Source: Streptomyces formicae (GTDB taxonomy: Bacteria; Actinomycetota; Actinomycetes; Streptomycetales; Streptomycetaceae). Taken from it: DNA of 64,000 nt. The notes beneath the pieces were generated by a model. It worked only from the letters and a program-made list of their open reading frames with translations. It searched no databases and had not been told where the DNA came from. The position numbers and the translations under genes are program-made. Location: assembly GCF_022647665.1 (NCBI RefSeq), contig NZ_CP071872.1:310001-374000 (forward strand). Reading direction: 5' to 3'. Positions 17,861 through 25,506 of the stretch are shown here, one piece after another. Each line of letters opens with the position of its first letter. Position 1 is the stretch's first letter.

Positions 17861-18310
17861 TCAGAGGCCCGCTCCATGGTGCCGCCATGCTTTTCGCTCT
17901 GCCCGATGGATTGCTTCCTCAAGAAGTCGAACAGCTCTGACCCCGTCCACTGCGAGATCAGAGGGCCACCGCACTGGTTCCTCTGCTCGGCCGGCCTGAT
18001 GTCATGGGCAGACCCACTGGAGCGGGGACAGGCCGATGCCGTCCCGTGCACGTCTCGGTCCCGCGCCGCCCCGGCGGAGCGCCACACACGGACAGGCCCG
18101 CCTGGAGCACGTGTTGTCGACTGCGGTCAATACCGTGGATGACCCGCCCACACTGTTTGCCACGTATGCAGCAAGCCTTGCGAGGCGGACTCACTGGTCG
18201 TTCTGGTGGAACCAGACATGCCGCCGGACCATCTGCGCCCACCCCCAGTCATTGCCCTACGCCTCGATGGCATCGGCCGTCCGCCGAAGAGGCCGTGATC
18301 GGCCGGACAT
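17861..18310. other. Gene-free stretch between module remnant and terminator
   Basis: I see no convincing gene. Short frames on both strands have no ribosome site or recognisable motif. A lower-GC part (17890-17960) on the reverse strand reads ISQWTGSELFDFLRKQSIGQ and could be debris of an unidentified gene. The forward frame near 18116-18270 (VNTVDDPPTLFATYAASLAR) also looks protein-like but has no start. Confidence 0.4.
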
Positions 18311-18340
18311 CCCGGCCCCCGCCTTGAGGCGGGGGCCGGG
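18311..18340. terminator. Hairpin terminator
   Basis: CCCGGCCCCCGCC and its complement form a perfect 13-bp stem around TTGA, 15 bp past the stop of the reverse-strand lipoprotein gene. Confidence 0.85.
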
Positions 18341-18354
18341 AGTCCGTCGTCGTC

Positions 18355-18852
18355 CTACTGGCCGACACTCATTGCCCAGCGGATCGTGCTTGGCGCCTGC
18401 ACTTTGACGAATGCAGACTCGCGCTCGTATCTGAGGTCAATTTGGTTGTAGGTCGTGCTGACATCGCCGTCCGAGCAATGGAGTGGAAAGGAGAGCCCGG
18501 ACGGCGCGAAGGTAACGTTCACGGTGCCGTTGCCCTGGCACGTCACCATGATGCCGAGTGCTCCCTCGCGGACTCCGCCTTTGAGCGGCACCTCCATGTT
18601 TCCTCGGGCATCAGCAACGGCAGCGATGGCCGTCCCGTCCGGAAGCTTGGGTGCTGTCTCGACCGAACCTTGCGGCGTTTTCGTCGGAGTACCTGAACTT
18701 GCGCCAGGCAAGGGGGGCTGCGGCGAGAATGAAGTCGTGGGCTTCGCTTCTGGTCCCTCAGGTGTGCAGCCGGCGGAGAGGAACAGTACGGCTGCACCCA
18801 GTCCCCATCCCAGTCGATGCAATCTGAGGACCCTCGCGGCAGTATCGCTCAC
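18355..18852 (-). CDS. Putative lipoprotein, unknown function
   Basis: A 165-residue protein: N-terminal helix and lipobox (GWGLGAAVLFLSAGC), a Pro/Ser/Thr-rich linker (about 35-70) and a compact C-terminal domain (about 75-165) with two Cys in VTCQGNGTVNVTF and LHCSDGDVSTTYN. GTG 18852 overlaps the stop of the preceding secreted-protein gene (GTGA), so the longer frame to 18969 is rejected. The two probably act together outside the membrane. Base composition is less GC-biased than the neighbours, suggesting acquisition. I do not recognise the family. Confidence 0.72.
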   Translation of the reverse strand: MSDTAARVLRLHRLGWGLGAAVLFLSAGCTPEGPEAKPTTSFSPQPPLPGASSGTPTKTPQGSVETAPKLPDGTAIAAVADARGNMEVPLKGGVREGALGIMVTCQGNGTVNVTFAPSGLSFPLHCSDGDVSTTYNQIDLRYERESAFVKVQAPSTIRWAMSVGQ

Positions 18853-19505
18853 CGCTCCCACAGGTACCACCCCACGTGCCACGGTGTGTAACTGGTCACT
18901 GTGCTCTTCGCGGAAGTCCTGCAGTTGCTGTAGATCGTGTAGCTCGTGCCGGTGTTCTTCATTCGCCACACACCGAACTTGCCATAGGTGGTCTTCCTCG
19001 GCGGGGTGTCGATCTGGATCTCATTACCGATCTTCGCTGTGATCTTGACCGACAGATCGACCCCGTACTTGGCTTCGACCTCGGCGACCAGAACCTTTCC
19101 GGAGACCTTGAGTTCGCCGGAGTAGGTGACCCCTACCTCGCCACCCACTTCGGATTTGAACCACGATCGTGCAGTTCGACTCGTGGCGTTGTAGTTGGCC
19201 TGTGTGACGCCGATCCCGTAATGGTGCTTGCCCAGGTTCGACGACGGCTTGTAGATGTTCTTCGGCGCACAGTACTCGGCGTCAGGGCCGTCGATGGGCT
19301 TACCCGGCGTGAGCGGGAGTTCTGCATCCTGAGTGGGGGCAGGCGTGAAGCCCGCCTCTTCCTCTGCGGGAGGGCCGGGCTGCAGAACACCTTCCCCGAT
19401 CGGAGTCGGCTCAGTGGAATCGGCGAATGTTGCGGTGTTCACCCCTCCTACTACGGCCACAGCCGCCGCAGAAACCACCAAGCTCTTCCGGATCTTCGTC
19501 CGCAT
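18849..19505 (-). CDS. Secreted beta-rich protein, unknown function
   Basis: A 218-residue protein with a Sec signal (KSLVVSAAAVAVVGGVNTAT, cleavage near TFA-DS) and a Pro/Glu-rich segment. Residues 105-170 are a long run of alternating polar and hydrophobic residues (SEVGGEVGVTYSGELKVSG, AKYGVDLSVKITAKIG) that predicts extended beta-hairpins. The C-terminal part has two Cys. Such amphipathic hairpins occur in pore-forming and fibre proteins, but I cannot assign a family. ATG 19505 has AAGGGGGA ahead. It is first in an operon with the lipoprotein. Confidence 0.75.
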   Translation of the reverse strand: MRTKIRKSLVVSAAAVAVVGGVNTATFADSTEPTPIGEGVLQPGPPAEEEAGFTPAPTQDAELPLTPGKPIDGPDAEYCAPKNIYKPSSNLGKHHYGIGVTQANYNATSRTARSWFKSEVGGEVGVTYSGELKVSGKVLVAEVEAKYGVDLSVKITAKIGNEIQIDTPPRKTTYGKFGVWRMKNTGTSYTIYSNCRTSAKSTVTSYTPWHVGWYLWER

Positions 19506-19848
19506 GTATCCCCCTTCAAAGTGATCGCCTGGTCAGGACGATCGGTCGATGGGAACCTACCCCGTCCGCTCTTCCCCGTGGGGAAAGTGTCGATACTCTG
19601 AGAGGGATTTGAGGTTTGAGTGTGAGAACTTCGGTCCTGGTACGTGCACTTGTGGACGCGTGGAGCCAACAAGGTCACACCCAAGGTTGATTGAAGGCGC
19701 AAGTGTGGGCGTTTCTCGGATGGCTCGTTGAGTCGAGCGGAGCCGGCATGTCTGAGCCGAACGGGGCGGGCATCCGGGCTGCGTGGCGCGCAGAAGCTCG
19801 GACCGGACGTCACCCGGAGTCTCGCCACGTGCTCTGTCGGCCTATGGG
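19506..19848. other. Gene-free leader region of the secreted-protein operon
   Basis: About 340 bp without a supported gene. It holds the divergent upstream region of the 19505 operon, including a relatively AT-rich stretch near 19590-19640. Overlapping short frames on both strands have no ribosome site and no protein-like motifs. Confidence 0.4.
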
Positions 19849-19901
19849 ACGGTCTCGAAGCCGAGGTGGTTGTTTCCTCGGGTGAAGAGTGTGGTCGTCA
19901 T
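19849..19901 (-). pseudogene. N-terminal remnant of a second SDR gene, copy B
   Basis: Reading from ATG 19901 gives MTTTLFTRGNNHLGFETV, closely matching MTTTLITGANKGLGFETA of the intact SDR at 17679. Homology stops after about 18 codons and the rest is gone. Together with the intact XRE-like frame next to it, this marks a duplicated divergent module. Confidence 0.7.
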
Positions 19902-19940
19902 GTCTCAAGGCTCCGGCCGTCGGGGTGGCGTCGGCGCCGC

Positions 19941-19967
19941 CTTCCTGGGGCTGCCGGTACCAGGAAG
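19941..19967. promoter_or_regulatory. Inverted repeat CTTCCTGG-N11-CCAGGAAG, copy B
   Basis: Same arms and spacing as at 17725-17751, located between the SDR remnant and the regulator start at 19998. It is a candidate operator for the XRE regulator. Confidence 0.5.
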
Positions 19968-19997
19968 ACGGCCGGCCGGCGGCGCACACTGGTGGGC

Positions 19998-20838
19998 ATG
20001 GCGACGGCGGAATTCGGCAGGGCGGTACGCCGCTGGCGCGACCGGGTCCCGCCCGAGGCCGCCGGGCTGCCGGCCGACGGGCAGCGGCGCGCACCCGGGC
20101 TGCGTTGCGAGGAGCTGGCCATGCTGGCCGGGATCTCCGCCGACTACGTCACCCGCCTCGAGCAGGGGCGCGCCTCCCACCCGTCGGGGCAGGTCGTCGA
20201 GGCCCTGGCCAGGGCGCTACGGCTGTCGGGGGGGCGAGCGTGCGCACCTGTTCCGGCTGGCCGGTCTGGCGCCGCCGGGGCCGGAGACGGTCCCTGCGCA
20301 CATCATCCCGAGCGTCCAGCACACGCTGGACCGGCTGGCCGGGACACCCGTCGCGGTCTACGACGCCTCGTGGACGCTGCTCGTGGCCAATCCGCCGTCC
20401 CCGGCGCTGATGGGCGACCCGTCCGGTTGGCGCGGCGACGAGCGCAACGGTGTGTGGCGGCACTTCGCCGGCCCGGGCAGCCGGGTCCGGTCCACGCCGG
20501 AGGCCCTCGGCAGGTTCGAGGCCGCGGTGGTCGCCGATCTGCGTGCCGCCGCCGCCCGCTATCCGGCCGACCGGCGGCTGCGGCGGCTGGTCGCGGAGCT
20601 GCGCGCGAACAGTGAGCGCTTCGCCGAGCTGTGGGACTCCGGCGCCGTCGGCCGCCATGAGGCCGCGCGCAAGACCATCGACCATCCGCAGGTGTGAGCC
20701 CTGTCGCTGGACTGCGACGTGCTCATGGTGGCGGGCAGCGACCTGCGCGTCATGATCTGCACCGCCGGGCCCGGCACCGAGGACGCCGAACGCCTCGCAC
20801 TGCTCACCGTGCTCGGGACCCAGACGCTCGTCGGGTAG
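19998..20838 (+). pseudogene. XRE/MmyB-like regulator, broken by frameshift and stop, copy B
   Basis: From ATG 19998 (MATAEFGRAVRRWRD) the helix-turn-helix is clear (LAMLAGISADYVTRLEQGR) up to LRLSG. A run of seven G at 20228-20234, where six would keep frame, shifts reading. The ligand-binding MmyB-type domain continues in the next frame (HLFRLAGLAPPGPE ... NGVWRHFAGPGSRVR). It then meets TGA at 20696-20698, after which the frame goes on (ALSLDCDVLMVAGSDLR ... TVLGTQTLVG) to TAG 20836-20838. Two independent lesions indicate a genuine pseudogene of a regulator of about 280 residues. Confidence 0.85.
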
Positions 20839-20850
20839 CCGCAGGCGGCA

Positions 20851-20872
20851 TTCTCTGACTAGAGTCAGAGAA
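20851..20872. promoter_or_regulatory. 22-bp perfect palindrome over the MarR-GNAT start
   Basis: TTCTCTGACT-AG-AGTCAGAGAA ends on the A of the ATG at 20872. TAGAGT inside it (20860-20865) is a good -10 box 7 bp ahead of the start, implying a leaderless transcript that the encoded MarR domain could block. Confidence 0.6.
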
Positions 20873-21777
20873 TGGACGCGACGCAGATCGACCGGGTGCG
20901 GCGGTTCAACCGCACCGTCACCGAGCGCGTGGGTGTGCTCCACGACCACTACCTGGGCCGCGACCGGCCCGTCGGCGAGGCCCGGCTCCTCTGGGAGATC
21001 GGCTCCGGCGAGCGGAGCCAGGGCCAGGACGTACGCCGGCTGCGCGAGCGCCTCGGGCTCGACTCCGGGTACGTCAGCCGGCTGCTGCGCTCCCTGGAGG
21101 CCGACGGCCTGGTGACCGTGGAGCCGCAGCCCCGCGACAGGCGGGTGCGCACCGTCCGCCTCACCGACGCCGGCCGCGCCGAGCGCGCCCTGCTCGACCG
21201 CAGCAGCGACGAACTGGCCGGCTCCCTCCTCCAGCCGCTCAACGCCGCACAGCGGGCCCGCCTGGTGGCCGCCATGGCCGAGGTCGACCGGCTCCTGACC
21301 GCCGGGACCGTCACGCTGGAGACCGTCGATCCGGACCACCCCGACGCCCAGCACTGCCTGCGCGCCTACTTCACCGAGCTCCAGGAGCGCTTCGAGACCG
21401 GCTTCGACCCCGCCCTGAGCCTGCTGCCCGACGCGGGTGAACTGCGCCCGCCCCTCGGCCTGTTCCTCGTCGCCCGCCTCCACGGCGAGCCCGTCGGCTG
21501 CGCCGGCCTGAAGCTGCCGCCCGGCGACGCCCCGGCCGACGTCAAACGCATGTGGGTCGCCCCCCACGTCCGCGGCCTCGGCCTCGGCCGCCGCTTCCTG
21601 GCCGAGCTGGAGGACCGGGCCGTCCGGCACGGCCGCGGCGTGCTCCGCCTGGACACCAACAAGGCGCTCAGTCCCGCGATCGGCCTCTACCGCTCCTTCG
21701 GCTTCCAGGAGGTGCCCGCCTTCAACGACGAGCCGTACGCCCACCACTGGTTCGAGAAGCGCATCGCCGGCGACTGA
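20872..21777 (+). CDS. MarR regulator fused to GNAT acetyltransferase
   Basis: A 301-residue fusion. Residues 1-145 form a MarR winged helix (LRERLGLDSGYVSRLLRSLE as recognition region, PRDRRVRTVRLTDAGR as wing). Residues 150-300 form a GNAT domain (KRMWVAPHVRGLGLGRRFLA is the acetyl-CoA-binding signature, GLYRSFGFQEVPAFN the C-terminal motif). Such fusions are common in Streptomyces. They probably modify a small molecule or protein and regulate their own gene. No Shine-Dalgarno precedes ATG 20872; a -10-like TAGAGT 7 bp upstream suggests leaderless expression. Confidence 0.93.
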   Translation: MDATQIDRVRRFNRTVTERVGVLHDHYLGRDRPVGEARLLWEIGSGERSQGQDVRRLRERLGLDSGYVSRLLRSLEADGLVTVEPQPRDRRVRTVRLTDAGRAERALLDRSSDELAGSLLQPLNAAQRARLVAAMAEVDRLLTAGTVTLETVDPDHPDAQHCLRAYFTELQERFETGFDPALSLLPDAGELRPPLGLFLVARLHGEPVGCAGLKLPPGDAPADVKRMWVAPHVRGLGLGRRFLAELEDRAVRHGRGVLRLDTNKALSPAIGLYRSFGFQEVPAFNDEPYAHHWFEKRIAGD

Positions 21778-21796
21778 GGGCGGGGCTGGCGGGCCC

Positions 21797-22535
21797 TCAG
21801 TCGAGGACGTGCCGCAGGTACGAGCGCGGGTTCGCCAGGTAGCGGCGCCAGTGGTCGACCAGGGTCAGTTCGTTCCACTCCACGCGCCGCATGCCGTGCT
21901 CGCCGACCTCGACGATGGCTGCGCCCGGCATCGCCGTCAGCAGCGGGGAGTGCGTGGCGCAGATGACCTGGCCGCCGGACTTGACCAACTGGTCGAGGTG
22001 GCCGATCAGTTCGAGGCAGGAGGCGAACGACAGCGCCGCCTCCGGCTCGTCCATCACATACAGCCCGGGTTGCAGGAACTTCCCCCGGAACGCCGCGAGG
22101 AAGCCCTCCCCGTGGCTGACCGAGTCCGGCGCGAAGCCTTCGCGGTCGAGGGCGTCCAGCGCCGTCTCGGCTCGCAGGAAGAACCCCTTCCGCGCGGCCC
22201 AGCTGCCGAGCATGCGGCGCCCGCGCGGCCCAGCTGCCGAGCATGCGGCGCCCGCGCGGCGCCGCGTCGAAGCGGATCCGCTCGCCCAGCACCGACTTGG
22301 GCCGGTGGCTGGCGTAGCGCCAGTCGTGAGAGCCGCCCCAGGAGTCCAGGCCGAAGCCCTCCGCGAGGGCTTCGACCAGGGTCGACTTGCCCGAGCCGTT
22401 CTCACCGACGAGGAAGGTCACCGGCGCCGTGAAGCGCAGGCCCTCCGCGAGGAGTTCGCGGACGCAGGGCACGGACCAGGGCCACTGCGTCTCGTCGTAC
22501 GAGGCCACATGTGCGTACGCGTGTTCGACGATCAC
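21797..22535 (-). pseudogene. AAA-family ATPase (RecF/ABC-like), broken by 31-bp duplication
   Basis: From GTG 22535 (MIVEHAYAHVASYDE) the protein has Walker A LVGENGSGKSTLV (about 40-52), then reads RFDAAPRGRRMLGSWAA. There a 31-bp tandem duplication (22191-22252) shifts the frame. The other frame gives the rest: KGFFLRAETALDALD, Walker B LYVMDEPEAALSF and ICATHSPLL (H-loop). Removing one copy restores a single-domain ATPase of about 235 residues, usual for this predicted-ATPase family. The duplication is precise and could revert by slippage. Function in the intact form is unknown, possibly nucleic-acid or defence related. Confidence 0.85.
22191..22260. repeat. 31-bp tandem duplication inside the ATPase gene
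   Basis: Copies at 22191-22221 and 22222-22252 are identical (beginning cgcgcggcccagctgccgag), followed by 8 bp of a third. Because 31 is not a multiple of three, the second copy causes the frameshift. Confidence 0.95.
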
Positions 22536-22636
22536 GCGCCAAGTCTCTCATCACCCCGCATCGCCCCGGCGGCTCGGCGGCTCGGCGGCTCGGCGGACTG
22601 ATAATCGGTTGCCTGTCGGCGACGGCGGTGGATGCA

Positions 22637-23728
22637 ATGACCGGCATGATCACTCACGGATCGTCCGTCCGGATCGGCGCTCTCGTTCCGCTGACTCGGC
22701 CTGGCTGGGCCGAGGCGGGCCGACATCTGCTCGCTGGACTCGAGCTGGCCGTGCGCGACGTCAATGACGCGGGCGGGATCGTCGGAAGGCCACTCGAACT
22801 GGCGGTCCGAGACACCGCGGCTGATCCACAGAGGGCCGCGGCGGCCGTGGACGAATTGGCTCGCCTGGGCGTGGCCGCCTTGGCGGGGGAGTATCACAGC
22901 GTCGTCGCCCGCGCCGCTGCCGCCAGGGCCGACGCCCTCGGTCTGCCGTTCCTCTGCTCGTCAGCGGTTCTCGACGCGCTCACCGAACAGCCAACGGAAT
23001 GGGTCGCACGCCTCGCCCCGGCACAGTCCCACGGCTGGCACATCTACGCGGACTTCCTCCTCGGCGCGGGCCACAGCCGAATCGCCGTAGCAGCCGAGCC
23101 GAGTGTCTACTGGGCATCCGGGGCCCGCATTCTGCGGGACCACCTCGCTCCACGCGGCGGCACCGTCATCGAACTCGACATGCGCTCGCTCGCCCCCACG
23201 GCCGTGTGCGACGAACTCGTCGACAATCGCGCGACGGCCCTCCTTCTTCTGGTCGGCCACCCGGAGCCGGCGGTGTCGATCGTCACGTCCGTCCGCCGCG
23301 ACCAGCGCCTCGCCGAGATCATGATCGGTGCTCCGGCGGGGCAACCGGAGTTCGCCGAATGGGCGACGTTGCTGGGCGACGACAGCGCCGCGATCCCGTT
23401 CTTGCGCTACCTGCCCGAGCGCCTCAGCCCACTCGGTGCACGAGTCGAGACGGCCCTTCGCGAGCGGCTCGCCGAAGCGCCGTCGTTCGTCGCCTTCGAG
23501 GGCTACGACACGGTGGCCGTCCTCGCCGATGTGCTGCGTTCTCACGGCGCGGACCGGGCGCGCACCGCCGAAGCCTGGCCGCGCGTGGCGGTCGAAGGCA
23601 CCCGCGGGCGCATCCGGTTCTCCCGCACGCCAGGCATCAGCGTCTGGCAATGGGCTTGGGCGCCGGTCCAAGTCGTTGATCGAGATCCGGCGGAACCCGA
23701 GCGCTTTCGGATCCTCCACACCGGCTGA
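22637..23728 (+). CDS. Periplasmic-binding-fold (amino-acid type) protein without signal peptide
   Basis: A 363-residue type I periplasmic-binding-fold protein of the Leu/amide-binding class (VRIGALVPLTRPGWAEAGRH, AVRDVNDAGGIVGRPLELAV, FLCSSAVLDALTEQ). ATG 22637 follows GGTGGA. The N-terminus (MTGMITHGSSVRIG) has no signal peptide or lipobox, and no transporter genes are adjacent, so it may be a cytosolic ligand sensor. An 8-bp tandem repeat (cggcggct, about 3.9 copies, 22567-22597) lies ahead of it. Ligand unknown. Confidence 0.8.
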   Translation: MTGMITHGSSVRIGALVPLTRPGWAEAGRHLLAGLELAVRDVNDAGGIVGRPLELAVRDTAADPQRAAAAVDELARLGVAALAGEYHSVVARAAAARADALGLPFLCSSAVLDALTEQPTEWVARLAPAQSHGWHIYADFLLGAGHSRIAVAAEPSVYWASGARILRDHLAPRGGTVIELDMRSLAPTAVCDELVDNRATALLLLVGHPEPAVSIVTSVRRDQRLAEIMIGAPAGQPEFAEWATLLGDDSAAIPFLRYLPERLSPLGARVETALRERLAEAPSFVAFEGYDTVAVLADVLRSHGADRARTAEAWPRVAVEGTRGRIRFSRTPGISVWQWAWAPVQVVDRDPAEPERFRILHTG

Positions 23729-23798
23729 AGGAGCACGGAGGTCAGACCCGCCCCAGGACGCCGCCCTCGTCGCTCATGACGGCAGTAGGATCGATGTC

Positions 23799-24008
23799 GT
23801 GACGCCACCCAGGGAGAAGGTCAGCATCACGCTGCCGCCGGACCTCGCGGCTCGTGCACGTGCCGCGAGCAAGGGGAACCTGTCGGACTACCTGGCGAGG
23901 GCCCTGGAGGAAAAGCTGCTGGCCGACGCGATGGCCGAGTACGCCCGCCTGCGTGCGGCCGAGGCGATCGACGACGTGCACGAGGCCGTCGAGGAAGACT
24001 CCGCATGA
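23799..24008 (+). CDS. MazE/ribbon-helix-helix-type antitoxin
   Basis: A 69-residue acidic-tailed protein: KVSITLPPDLAARARAASKG is a ribbon-helix-helix beta strand and helix, followed by a helical, acidic C-terminus (EAIDDVHEAVEEDSA). GTG 23799 with AGTAGGA ahead is preferred; a longer open frame upstream overlaps the binding-protein gene. The stop overlaps the toxin start by 4 bp (ATGA), the classic antitoxin-first layout. It presumably binds its own promoter and neutralises the toxin. Confidence 0.8.
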   Translation: MTPPREKVSITLPPDLAARARAASKGNLSDYLARALEEKLLADAMAEYARLRAAEAIDDVHEAVEEDSA

Positions 24009-24322
24009 TCGACATCCAGCGGGGGTCGGTGTGGCGCATCCCCACCGTGGGCCGTGAGCGCACCGTGCTCGTCATCCAGAACTCCGCCGTCATCCGGCTG
24101 CACCCGGGCGGCATCGTCTGCGCCGTGGTGGAGGAGGCCGAGGACGCGCGGGACACGCTCGTCACCGTGCCGATCACGGCTCCCGTGAACGGTGTCGTCA
24201 TGGCCCCCGACATCGCCGGCTTCCGCCCCGAGCGGTTCGAGGAAGGGAAGCTCCTCGGCTACCTGTCCGCCGAGGACATGGAACGGGTCGACCGGGCCGT
24301 ACGCGCCGTGCTCGACCTCTAA
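24005..24322 (+). CDS. MazF/PemK-family toxin
   Basis: A 105-residue protein with the PemK-like beta-barrel pattern: RGSVWRIPTVGRERTVLVIQ at the N-terminus, then ICAVVEEAEDARDTLVTVPI and a C-terminal helix SAEDMERVDRAVRAVLDL. Family members are sequence-specific RNases. ATG 24005 overlaps the antitoxin stop. It lies in an accessory region among other mobile-like genes, as expected for such modules. The sequence departs from well-known MazF proteins, so target specificity cannot be inferred. Confidence 0.78.
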   Translation: MIDIQRGSVWRIPTVGRERTVLVIQNSAVIRLHPGGIVCAVVEEAEDARDTLVTVPITAPVNGVVMAPDIAGFRPERFEEGKLLGYLSAEDMERVDRAVRAVLDL

Positions 24323-24348
24323 GGGTGTCCGCCTGTCCGCCTGGGCGG

Positions 24349-24380
24349 CGTGGCCCCCGGACCGGAGTCCGGGGGCCACG
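24349..24380. terminator. Hairpin terminator between toxin and sigJ
   Basis: CGTGGCCCCCGGAC and its complement form a perfect 14-bp stem around CGGA, between the convergent ends at 24322 and 24392. Confidence 0.85.
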
Positions 24381-24391
24381 CACGGGGAGCG

Positions 24392-25273
24392 TCAGGCGTC
24401 CGGGGCCGTCAGGTCCAGCTCCCGCATGCGCTCCGGGTCGGCGAGGATGTCGAGTTGGACGACCTTCCCGTCCCTGAGGGTGAAGGACAAGACCGACATC
24501 GCCTTGTCCGCGGTGACCGACACGAGCCCCGGCAGCCCGTTGACCAGCACGAGCCGCGCGGTCGGCGCGAAGCGCGCGTACATGGACGCCTGGCCGGCGA
24601 CCTCCTCCGCGCCACGGACCAGCTTCGTCGCGCCTGCGGCGAGGACACCGCCGTCGACGCGCAGGACGACGTCCGGGTCGAGCAGGGACAGCAACGCGTC
24701 GAAGTCGCCGCCGTGCGACGCGGCCACCCACGCCTCCACGACCTCGCGCTGCCGCGCGAGATCCGGGTCCGGCGCCGGGGCCGCGTCCACCTTCCGCCGC
24801 GCGCGGCTCGCGAGCTGCCGCGTCGCCGCACCCGACTTGCCCACGATCGGCGCGATCTCGTCGAAGGGCACGGCGAACATGTCGTGCAGCACGAACGCCA
24901 GCCGCTCCGCGGGCGGCAGCGTGTCGAGGACGACGAGCATGGCGAGCCCGACGGCGTCGGTGACCAGCGCCTCCGCCTCCGGATCCGTACCGCTGATGCT
25001 GCTGACGACCGGGTCGGGTACGTACACGTCGAGAGGGTCCTCGCGGCGCGACGTACGCGAGCGCAGCATGTCCAGGCACACCCGCCCCACGACCGTCGTC
25101 AGCCACCCCGCGAGGTTCTGGACCTCGCTGGTGTCCGAACGGCTGAGCCGCAGCCACGTCTCCTGTACGGCGTCGTCGGTCTCGGCGAGCGAGCCGAGCA
25201 TGCGGTAGGCCACCGCGCGGAGATGGGAACGGTGCTCCTGGAAACGCTGCGCCAGCAGTTCGTCGTCGGTCAC
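24392..25273 (-). CDS. sigJ: ECF41-type sigma factor SigJ
   Basis: A 293-residue ECF sigma factor. Region 2 is at 10-75 (RAVAYRMLGSLAETDDAVQE, WLTTVVGRVCLDMLRSR) and region 4 at 110-165 (TLPPAERLAFVLHDMFAVPF, IVGKSGAATRQLASRARRKV). A SnoaL-like C-terminal domain follows (175-293, including VLRVDGGVLAAGATKL), which marks the ECF41 group and acts in cis to control the sigma factor. GTG 25273 overlaps the DUF397 stop by 4 bp, so it is co-translated with an XRE/DUF397 pair, an unusual setting. Target promoters are unknown. Confidence 0.9.
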   Translation of the reverse strand: MTDDELLAQRFQEHRSHLRAVAYRMLGSLAETDDAVQETWLRLSRSDTSEVQNLAGWLTTVVGRVCLDMLRSRTSRREDPLDVYVPDPVVSSISGTDPEAEALVTDAVGLAMLVVLDTLPPAERLAFVLHDMFAVPFDEIAPIVGKSGAATRQLASRARRKVDAAPAPDPDLARQREVVEAWVAASHGGDFDALLSLLDPDVVLRVDGGVLAAGATKLVRGAEEVAGQASMYARFAPTARLVLVNGLPGLVSVTADKAMSVLSFTLRDGKVVQLDILADPERMRELDLTAPDA

Positions 25274-25506
25274 TTGGCCCAGTCTAGGAACGCCGACCAG
25301 GAGGTGGGGGCGACGGCGAAGGTGGGGCCGTCGGTGACCTTGGAGTCGCGGAGGCGGATGGTGTGGGGGCAGGCGGCTACCTCGACGCACTCACCGCCGC
25401 TGTCACTGCTGTACGACGACTTGCGCCAGTCGAAGGCGACCTCGATGCACTCGCCGCCGCTGGAGCTGCTGTAGCTGGACTTGAACCACCGCAGGGTGTT
25501 GCTCAT
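25270..25506 (-). CDS. DUF397 protein with partial internal duplication
   Basis: A 78-residue protein. The DUF397 motif WRKSSYSSDSGGECVEVA occurs twice (residues 7-24, in the form WFKSSYSSSSGGECIEVA, and 27-44), followed by one tail TIRLRDSKVTDGPTFAVAP and SWSAFLDWAK. Typical DUF397 proteins have a single copy, so the N-terminal 20 residues are duplicated. Start and stop overlap the XRE gene and sigJ respectively by 4 bp. In WhiJ-like systems the DUF397 partner modulates an XRE regulator, and it probably does so here. Confidence 0.9.
   Translation of the reverse strand: MSNTLRWFKSSYSSSSGGECIEVAFDWRKSSYSSDSGGECVEVAACPHTIRLRDSKVTDGPTFAVAPTSWSAFLDWAK

Noticed and set aside
17797..18242. Small reverse frames (about 95 codons) suspected to be transposase debris
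   Set aside because: No start, ribosome site or recognisable transposase motif; kept only as a gene-free region.
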